This document shows, one piece after another, positions 57,788-64,000 of a DNA stretch of 64,000 nucleotides. The notes beneath the pieces are model-generated. The model was not told the origin of the DNA. It was given only the letters and a program-made list of their open reading frames with translations, and ran no database searches. The stretch's first letter is position 1, and each line of letters starts with the position of its first letter. This stretch comes from Gammaproteobacteria bacterium. GTDB lineage: Bacteria; Pseudomonadota; Gammaproteobacteria; Pseudomonadales; Pseudohongiellaceae. The stretch lies in contig JAQWPL010000026.1 of NCBI GenBank assembly GCA_029245395.1, positions 1-64,000 of the forward strand, written 5' to 3'. The position numbers and the translations under genes are program-made.

Positions 57788-59170
57788 ATGAAACCAGAAA
57801 TTCATGAAGCTCTATTGCAAAAAATCATAACTGCAGCAGTATGCTTGTTGTTGTCAGGATTTATATTTGTATTGCCTGTGTTGGTCAATTTAACTGGAAA
57901 CCAGCTATTCAGTAATACTAGTGTAATGGCTGCAGACGATGATGGCGCTCGAGCACCTCCGGCAGCAAGATCCACTCAGACACTAGGACGTCGTGTTTAT
58001 ACCCGTATCAATGAAGTCATGGAATTGCGTGATATGGAGTTATATGCAGAAGCTCTGGAAGTACTCGGAGAAATCAGAGAGGACTACGACAGAGATCGTC
58101 TGAATGACAGGGAAAAATTTGTCATGTGGCAGTTTTATGCCAATCTTTATCAAATTCAGGAACAATATCCCCAGGCCATTCAGGCTTATGTTGAAATGCT
58201 GAATCTGGACAACTTGACGCAAGAGCAGGTTGAGCAAACATTATATTACCTTGGCTCGCTATACTATGTAGAAGAAAATTTTAGAGAAGCCATTGATTAT
58301 TTCATTCAATATAATGATTTCGCCATAGAGCCGAATGAAGATGTGTATTATCGAATTGGCACTGGCTATTATCAGCTTGAGGAATTTCAGGAGTCTATAC
58401 CTTTCATTCTTCGCAACATGGAAATCCTGCGTGCCAAGAATGAAGAAATCTCCAAGAATACCTATGATCTGCTACGAGCCCTTTACTTTAATGTAGAGGA
58501 CTATGAGGCAGCCTACCAGGTATTGAGAGAGTCGGTTGTACTCTTTGATGAGCAAGGAGACTGGGTATTACTGCCAGCTGTACTTGGCCAGGTTGAACGC
58601 TTTACTGAGCAGGCTCAGTCCTATTATGTGGTAGATACACTTGGTCACCTGGACTCCGATTCCCAGCTTGTAAACCTTGCAGCTCAGCTATATAACAATG
58701 ATTATCCCTATGGTTGCGCCAGAATTATGGAACGCGGCATGTCTGATGGCATCATTGAACAAGATGAAGACAATCTCAAGTTCCTTTCCACTTGTTACCA
58801 AATAGCCAGGGAAGATGCGAAAGCAGTTGAACCACTGGAAAGAGCCGCAGAAATGTCTGAAGATGGTGACAGCTATGCTCGGCTTGGGCGCATTTATTCC
58901 ACTTTAGGTGATTTTGAGAAATCTGTCGAAGCTTTCGATCTGGCTTTAGAGAAAGGTGACCTGGATCGTGAAGACCAGGTTCAATTATCACGGACAAGAT
59001 CTTTCTTGGAGCTCAATCGTTACGATGAAGGCCTGGCTGCAGCCCGTGAGGCCCGCAGTGATGAGCGCAGTGAAGACACTGCAGATACATGGATTGCACA
59101 CCTCACCCGGGAAAAACTACGTTACGAAACCTTACAGCGCCAACGTAGGGAATTGGCTGATTATTTATGA
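57788..59170 (+). CDS. Tetratricopeptide-repeat protein, last gene of the TonB operon
   Basis: A 460-residue protein with an N-terminal signal or anchor helix (about 12-36), then multiple helical TPR-like repeats, clearest at about 135-200 (QAIQAYVEMLNLDNLTQEQ..., ETLYYLGSLYYVEENFREA) and 340-400 (YARLGRIYSTLGDFEKSVEA). TPRs mediate protein contacts. A TPR protein commonly closes TtpC-type TonB2 operons, so it is probably a periplasmic scaffold. Function not proven. Confidence 0.88.
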   Translation: MKPEIHEALLQKIITAAVCLLLSGFIFVLPVLVNLTGNQLFSNTSVMAADDDGARAPPAARSTQTLGRRVYTRINEVMELRDMELYAEALEVLGEIREDYDRDRLNDREKFVMWQFYANLYQIQEQYPQAIQAYVEMLNLDNLTQEQVEQTLYYLGSLYYVEENFREAIDYFIQYNDFAIEPNEDVYYRIGTGYYQLEEFQESIPFILRNMEILRAKNEEISKNTYDLLRALYFNVEDYEAAYQVLRESVVLFDEQGDWVLLPAVLGQVERFTEQAQSYYVVDTLGHLDSDSQLVNLAAQLYNNDYPYGCARIMERGMSDGIIEQDEDNLKFLSTCYQIAREDAKAVEPLERAAEMSEDGDSYARLGRIYSTLGDFEKSVEAFDLALEKGDLDREDQVQLSRTRSFLELNRYDEGLAAAREARSDERSEDTADTWIAHLTREKLRYETLQRQRRELADYL

Positions 59171-59239
59171 TAAATATTATTGATGTTGGATAGAGAAAAT
59201 TTCTCCAGATAACAATAATAAAGATAGAGCAGTAAGAAT

Positions 59240-59271
59240 TAAAAAGCGCATCATTTGATGCGTTTTTTTTT
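59240..59271 (+). terminator. Rho-independent terminator of the TonB operon
   Basis: Stem AAAAAGCGCATCA / TGATGCGTTTTT with a short loop and T9, 70 bases after the TPR gene. Confidence 0.92.
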
Positions 59272-59384
59272 GCCTGTTGATAGGGCATACCTTCTTGTAT
59301 CCCTATTAGAAATCTATATTTATATTTAATTTAGGTTTGTGTGGGTAAGAAGGGTAATAGGGACAAAATTTATACCTAGATAAC

Positions 59385-59410
59385 CTTGAATTTCAGTGCT
59401 TTGCCCATAT
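59385..59410 (+). promoter_or_regulatory. htpG: Sigma-32 (RpoH) heat-shock promoter of htpG
   Basis: CTTGAA at 59385-59390, a 13-base spacer, and CCCATAT at 59404-59410, very close to the RpoH consensus CTTGAAA-N11-16-CCCATNT. It lies about 40 bases before the htpG ATG. The match to a textbook RpoH-regulated gene makes this a firm call. Confidence 0.85.
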
Positions 59411-59451
59411 CTTGGAACAGTATTTATTGAATCAATGGGAGTAACCAACAT

Positions 59452-61377
59452 ATGGGTGTAGAAGCCAAACAAGAAACTCTGGGTTTCCAGACAGAAGCCA
59501 AACAGCTACTGCATTTAATGATCCATTCCTTGTACTCAAACAAGGAAATTTTCCTGCGTGAACTTATTTCCAATGCTTCTGATGCTGCTGACAAGTTACG
59601 GTTTGCAGCCCTGGCTAAACCAGACCTTCTCGAGGATGATCCGGTTCTGAAGATAACGGTCGATTTTGATAGCAAGAAGAAAACCATCACTATCAACGAT
59701 AACGGTATCGGTATGAATCGCGATGAAATCGTTGATCATCTGGGTACCATTGCCAAATCTGGTACTGCCCAGTTTTTGGACTCTCTCACTGGTGATGAAA
59801 AAAAGGACTCTCAACTCATAGGTCAATTTGGCGTTGGTTTCTATTCAGCATTCATTGTTTCAGACAAAGTGGAAGTGTTCAGTCGCAAGGCTGGAGAATC
59901 TGCTGACCAAGGAGTGCTCTGGGAATCTGGCGGTGAAGCGGACTTTATAGTGGAGTCAGTTGATAAGGCCGATCGAGGTACTCGTATCGTTTTGCACCTT
60001 AAAAAAGCTGAAAAAGAATTTGCTGAAAGCTTCCGATTGCGCGGCATTGTCAGGAAGTACGCTGATCATATATCCATTCCAGTGATGATGGTCAAGGAAG
60101 ACGTTGATTCAGATGAGGACGATAAAGAGAAAAAGAGTAAAAAGAAAAAGGCCCCGGAATATGAGTCGGTCAATACAGCCAAAGCACTCTGGATCCGCCC
60201 GAGAACTGAATTAAAGGATGAGGAATATAAGGAATTCTACAAGCATATCAGTCACGATTTTGAGGATCCTCTGGCGTGGAGTCACAACAAGGTTGAGGGC
60301 AAACTGGAATACAGCAGTATGTTATTTTTGCCTGCAAAGGCCCCTTTTGATTTATGGAACAGGGATGTTGCCCGCGGCCTTAAACTCTATGTCCAACGCG
60401 TATTCATTATGGACGATGCGGAGCAGTTCTTGCCCTCGTACCTTCGCTTTGTCAAAGGAGTCGTTGATTCCAATGACATCAGTTTGAATGTCAGCCGTGA
60501 AATCCTGCAAAAAGATCCTGCTGTAGACTCCATGAAAAGTGCGCTAACAAAACGCGTGCTGGACATGCTTGGAAAACTGAAGAAGAAAGACAAAGAAAAT
60601 TATCAAAAATTGTGGGATGAATTTGGGCAGGTGCTTAAGGAAGGCCCTGCTGAAGATTTCGCCAATCGTGAAAAGGTAGCGAAGCTACTGTTATTTTCCA
60701 CCACGCATACCAACGAGCCTGTTCAGGATCAGTCCCTGGAAAATTATGTGGCGCGTATGCAGGATGGTCAGGACAAAGTGTTCTATGTCACCAGCGAATC
60801 CTTCAACACGGCGAAGAGCAGTCCGCACCTTGAAGTGTTTCGGAAAAAGGGTATTGAAGTGCTGTTATTGTCTGAAAGAGTGGACGAATGGTTTATCAGT
60901 CACCTCATGGAGTTTGATGGTAAACAATTTCAGGATGTCACTCGTGGTGAACTTGATCTGGGGAAACTTGATTCTGAAGAAGACAAGAAGCAACAGGAAG
61001 AGTCTGACAAACAGGCAGAGCCCTTTTTGAATCGTATTAAGGAAAGCTTGGGTGATCAGGTGGCTGAGGTGCGTACCACGCATCGTTTAACGGATTCCCC
61101 GGCCTGCCTGTCAATTGCAGAAAATGATATGGGTGCTCAAATGCGCAAAATCATGGAAGCTGCTGGTCAGACAATGCCTGATTTCAAACCCGTGTTTGAA
61201 ATTAATCCTGAACATCCTCTGGTTCAAAAGCTTGATAAAGAAGCCGATGAAGACAGATTCAGTGATCTTGCTGCGATCCTGTTTGACCAGGCAAGCCTGG
61301 CAGAAGGAGGGCAACTTGACGACCCGGCCAGTTATATTCAACGACTGAATAAGCTGTTACTGGATTTGAGCCAGTAG
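59452..61377 (+). CDS. htpG: Chaperone HtpG (Hsp90)
   Basis: A 641-residue bacterial Hsp90. The N-terminal GHKL ATPase has [18 protein letters not shown] (catalytic Glu and Asn), DNGIGM and [11 protein letters not shown]. The middle domain ([21 protein letters not shown]..., with the catalytic-loop Arg) and C-terminal dimer domain follow. The charged segment near 218-232 ([14 protein letters not shown]) is notably Lys/Asp-rich. Single-gene unit with a sigma-32 promoter upstream and a hairpin after. Confidence 0.97.
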   Translation: MGVEAKQETLGFQTEAKQLLHLMIHSLYSNKEIFLRELISNASDAADKLRFAALAKPDLLEDDPVLKITVDFDSKKKTITINDNGIGMNRDEIVDHLGTIAKSGTAQFLDSLTGDEKKDSQLIGQFGVGFYSAFIVSDKVEVFSRKAGESADQGVLWESGGEADFIVESVDKADRGTRIVLHLKKAEKEFAESFRLRGIVRKYADHISIPVMMVKEDVDSDEDDKEKKSKKKKAPEYESVNTAKALWIRPRTELKDEEYKEFYKHISHDFEDPLAWSHNKVEGKLEYSSMLFLPAKAPFDLWNRDVARGLKLYVQRVFIMDDAEQFLPSYLRFVKGVVDSNDISLNVSREILQKDPAVDSMKSALTKRVLDMLGKLKKKDKENYQKLWDEFGQVLKEGPAEDFANREKVAKLLLFSTTHTNEPVQDQSLENYVARMQDGQDKVFYVTSESFNTAKSSPHLEVFRKKGIEVLLLSERVDEWFISHLMEFDGKQFQDVTRGELDLGKLDSEEDKKQQEESDKQAEPFLNRIKESLGDQVAEVRTTHRLTDSPACLSIAENDMGAQMRKIMEAAGQTMPDFKPVFEINPEHPLVQKLDKEADEDRFSDLAAILFDQASLAEGGQLDDPASYIQRLNKLLLDLSQ

Positions 61378-61385
61378 TATTTGAT

Positions 61386-61408
61386 AAGGGCGCACGACGT
61401 GCGCCCTT
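61386..61408. terminator. Hairpin between htpG and icd
   Basis: Perfect ten-base-pair stem AAGGGCGCAC / GTGCGCCCTT with a GAC loop, nine bases after htpG. The T-tract is short (TTGATTTA), so terminator use for both convergent genes is likely, not certain. Confidence 0.65.
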
Positions 61409-61429
61409 GATTTATATTCCAGGTTTCTT

Positions 61430-63661
61430 TCAGCAATCCATTCCAGCCAGCACAGAATTCAATAATGTGCTTGGACACATAGCCTCGACACACAGTGTTG
61501 AATCTGGTTTGTAATATCCACCAAGCTCTACGCTATTACCTTGAATATCATTCAGTTCGCTGATGATGCCGTTTTCGTGCGTTACTAGTGTGTTTGCAAG
61601 CTCAGTGAAGGCAGATTGAAGTTCAGCATTGTCGGATTGAGATACGAGCGCCTGGGCCCAGTAAAGTGCCAGATAAAAGTGGCTACCTCTGTTGTCCAAC
61701 TCGCCTGCCTTGCGTGACGGATTTTTGTTTTCCATCAGCAGCTTACCTGTAGCGTCATCCAGAGTGCTACCCAGCACCAAGGCCTTGTCATTTCCGGTTG
61801 CATGACCAAGGTGTTCCAGGGATGCGGACAGTGCCAGGAATTCTCCAAGTGAATCCCAGCGTAAGTGATTTTCTGCCTGGAATTGCTGAACATGTTTCGG
61901 GGCGGATCCACCAGCACCGGTCTCAAACATGCTGCCGCCGTTCATTAATGGCACGATGGACAACATTTTCGCACTGGTTCCCAATTCCAGGATGGGGAAC
62001 AGGTCAGTTAGATAGTCACGTAAAACATTACCAGTGACTGATATTGTGTCTTCACCATTTTTCATCCGTAGCAGGGAAAAGCGTGTAGCTTCTACAGGGG
62101 GCATAATGCGGATGTCCAAACCTTCTGTATCATGCTGAGGTAGATAAGTATTTACCTTATTGATTAGTTCGGAATCATGGGCGCGCTCAGGGTTCAGCCA
62201 GAATACTGTCGGATTACCAGAAGCTCGGGCTCGATTAACAGCCAGTTTTACCCAGTCTTGTATCGCAGCATCCTTGACCTGGCACATGCGCCAGATATCT
62301 CCTTTTTCAACCTCATGGGACAACAGGGTATCGCCTGCGGCGTTTACGACACGAATAGTGCCTGTACTGCTTATTTCAAACGTTTTGTCGTGAGAGCCAT
62401 ATTCCTCAGCTTTCTGTGCCATCAGTCCGACATTGGGCACAGAACCCATGGTACTTGGATCAAAAGCACCATGTTGTTTGCAGAAATCGATGGTTTCCTG
62501 ATACACATCTGCATAGCATCGGTCAGGAATAATAGCCAGAGTATCGTGCAGTTCACCATCAGGGCCCCACATCTTTCCGGAAGTTCGTATAGCGGCGGGC
62601 ATGGAGGCATCAATAATGATGTCGCTTGGCACGTGGAGATTGGTAATACCTTTATCGGAGTTCACCATTGCCAGGTCAGGACGGGCGTCATAGCAAGCCT
62701 GGATATCTTGCGCAATTTCCTTTTTCTTTTCATCTGGCAAGGTTTCAATTTGGTCCAGGATAGCGCCGAACCCGTTATTGGGGTTCACTCCAAGTTCAGC
62801 AAATGTTGCGCTGTGTTTTTCAAACACATCGCTGAAGAAGACTGAAACAGCATGGCCAAATAAAATCGGATCCGAGACCTTCATCATGGTGGCTTTCAAG
62901 TGCAATGACAGAAGCACTCCAGATTGTTTTGCTTCGTCAAAGGCCTGCTCAAGAAATTCGCGCAGATCACTGCAACTCATAACGCAGGCGTCAATAATTT
63001 CACCAGGTAGAAGAGGCGCCTCTTCTTTAAGGGTTTTAATATTTCCGTCCTCGTTAACGAATTCGATACGAAAATTATCATCTTTTTTCAATGTCACGGA
63101 TTTTTCACTGCCGAAAAAATCACCCTTATCCATATGAGTAACCTTTGTCTGTGAATCTGCTGACCACTCTCCCATGCTGTGTGGGTTTATTTGGGCATAT
63201 TGTTTAACGGCACCAGGAGCTCGTCGATCCGAATTGCCTTCACGCAGGACCGGGTTGACGGCGCTGCCTTTAATTCTGTCATACCGCTCTTTGATATCGC
63301 GCTCTTCATCAGTCTGAGGATTATCAGGATAGTCGGGGAGGGTGTAGCCCATGGTCTGTAATTCCTGAATAGAGGCATTCATCTGTGGCAGTGAAGCGCT
63401 GATATTAGGCAATTTGATGATATTGGCTTCAGGCTGCAAAGCCAGATTGCCCAGATAGGTGAGGTCGTCAGATTGCTGTAAAGCATCCGGTAAATACTCA
63501 GGAAAAACGGCTATGATCCGCCCGGCAAGAGATATGTCCCGGGTTTCTACATGGATGTCAGCCTTCGCAGTAAATGCTTTGATAAAGGGAAGCAACGAAT
63601 ACGTAGCAAGTGCTGGCGCCTCGTCAGTCAGGGTATAAATAATAGTCGGGTTGTCAGACAT
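61430..63661 (-). CDS. icd: NADP-dependent isocitrate dehydrogenase, monomeric type
   Basis: A 743-residue enzyme of the monomeric IDH class, unrelated in length to the ~418-residue dimeric Icd of E. coli. Matches to the class run throughout: [21 protein letters not shown] at the start, [46 protein letters not shown], and the end GGYYKPD. It makes 2-oxoglutarate and NADPH, feeding the SucAB complex encoded upstream. It is convergent with htpG. Confidence 0.97.
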   Translation of the reverse strand: MSDNPTIIYTLTDEAPALATYSLLPFIKAFTAKADIHVETRDISLAGRIIAVFPEYLPDALQQSDDLTYLGNLALQPEANIIKLPNISASLPQMNASIQELQTMGYTLPDYPDNPQTDEERDIKERYDRIKGSAVNPVLREGNSDRRAPGAVKQYAQINPHSMGEWSADSQTKVTHMDKGDFFGSEKSVTLKKDDNFRIEFVNEDGNIKTLKEEAPLLPGEIIDACVMSCSDLREFLEQAFDEAKQSGVLLSLHLKATMMKVSDPILFGHAVSVFFSDVFEKHSATFAELGVNPNNGFGAILDQIETLPDEKKKEIAQDIQACYDARPDLAMVNSDKGITNLHVPSDIIIDASMPAAIRTSGKMWGPDGELHDTLAIIPDRCYADVYQETIDFCKQHGAFDPSTMGSVPNVGLMAQKAEEYGSHDKTFEISSTGTIRVVNAAGDTLLSHEVEKGDIWRMCQVKDAAIQDWVKLAVNRARASGNPTVFWLNPERAHDSELINKVNTYLPQHDTEGLDIRIMPPVEATRFSLLRMKNGEDTISVTGNVLRDYLTDLFPILELGTSAKMLSIVPLMNGGSMFETGAGGSAPKHVQQFQAENHLRWDSLGEFLALSASLEHLGHATGNDKALVLGSTLDDATGKLLMENKNPSRKAGELDNRGSHFYLALYWAQALVSQSDNAELQSAFTELANTLVTHENGIISELNDIQGNSVELGGYYKPDSTLCVEAMCPSTLLNSVLAGMDC

Positions 63662-63816
63662 GTTTTACCTGGTCAATAATTAGTGAAGAGTTTGCATTGG
63701 AATGAGGTTGTCAGTGCCCGGATTCATGCGGCGCGCATTATAGCAACATGCATAGGCAGGGGGTAGGGTGGGCGCAAGGGTTAGAGCAGGTAAGTGTAGA
63801 TTCCGAGCTGCCAGTT

Positions 63817-64000
63817 TTACATTTGCTCGAGGGTCTCTATGCCTAGCAGTTTGAGACCCTCTTTGAGGGTTTTGGCCGTTAGATGACTTAAACCGAGGCG
63901 TGAACCGCGAACAGCAGGCCCTGCCTTTAAAACCGGGCAGGCCTCATAAAACCGCATATAGAGCCCAGCCAGTTCATAAAGATAAAGACACAATTGGTTA
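63817..64000 (-). CDS. argS: Arginyl-tRNA synthetase ArgS, C-terminal fragment (partial)
   Basis: The last 60 codons of ArgS, running off the right edge on the minus strand: [20 protein letters not shown], then the closing helix with [24 protein letters not shown] and stop at 63817-63819. This is the C-terminal anticodon-binding domain, and the final Met is conserved in the family. The 5' part lies outside the window. It is upstream of icd on the same strand, about 155 bases away. Confidence 0.92.
   Translation of the reverse strand, partial: NQLCLYLYELAGLYMRFYEACPVLKAGPAVRGSRLGLSHLTAKTLKEGLKLLGIETLEQM

Larger units (their letters stand above)
59171..59451. other. Intergenic region between the TonB operon and htpG
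   Basis: About 280 bases with a terminator (59240-59271) and, close to the next gene, a heat-shock promoter (59385-59410), both listed separately. The AT-rich middle holds no gene or repeat that I can see. Confidence 0.5.

Overview
The window reads as chromosome of a free-living, respiring gammaproteobacterium, probably a marine or aquatic lineage near the Pseudomonas/Cellvibrio/OM groups. The basis is gene order. gltA is divergent from sdhCDAB-sucAB-lpd-sucCD; clpS-clpA-infA-bpt-aat-trxB-ftsK-lolA-rarA-crcB-serS-cysG form one run; and rluE, nudJ, mnmA, hflD and purB keep their familiar order. A TtpC-type TonB operon and a monomeric isocitrate dehydrogenase also fit. No species can be named from sequence alone. 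Nearly all of the window is coding; most long secondary frames are shadows of real genes.

Layout. 0-0.64 kb: the edge of an IS3-family element, which has removed the 5' part of an mlaA (vacJ) lipoprotein gene. 0.67-5.1 kb: a PilZ protein, an HsbR/HsbA-like phosphatase plus anti-sigma-factor-antagonist pair, a TerB-like protein, dusA and yceI. 5.1-13.6 kb: the ancestral block rluE / nudJ-mnmA-hflD / purB-roxA-oxidoreductase on the minus strand, interrupted by two plus-strand cassettes, moaCDE and vapBC. 13.8-20.1 kb: an acidic-tailed cold-shock protein, then clpS-clpA, infA, bpt, aat and trxB; clpS, clpA, bpt and aat together make up the bacterial N-degron pathway. 20.5-28.4 kb: ftsK, lolA, rarA, crcB, serS, cysG. 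28.5-32.5 kb: a VOC protein, a GNAT, an esterase, arfB and gltX. 32.65-32.82 kb: tRNA-Ala(GGC) and tRNA-Glu(TTC) behind a strong promoter.

32.9-40.5 kb is the accessory part: a tannase/feruloyl-esterase-like enzyme, a secreted cupin, a DUF6152-type protein, a DUF2834 protein, a secreted acidic protein of unknown function, a seven-helix membrane protein ending in a Fis-type helix-turn-helix, and two tandem cspA-type genes with matching long leaders. 40.5-53.5 kb holds the TCA genes. 53.9-59.2 kb is a six-gene TonB-type energising operon (DUF3450, TtpC, ExbB, ExbD, TonB, TPR). 59.4-64 kb holds htpG behind a good sigma-32 promoter, monomeric icd, and the 3' end of argS.

Most genes are conserved housekeeping. 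I saw no obviously new defence or biosynthetic system. The points most worth a second look are the membrane-bound Fis-type regulator beside the twin cspA genes, the conserved csp leader RNAs, the VapC with an altered catalytic motif sitting inside the purB block, the IS disruption of mlaA, and a family of degenerate short repeats that recurs between housekeeping genes.
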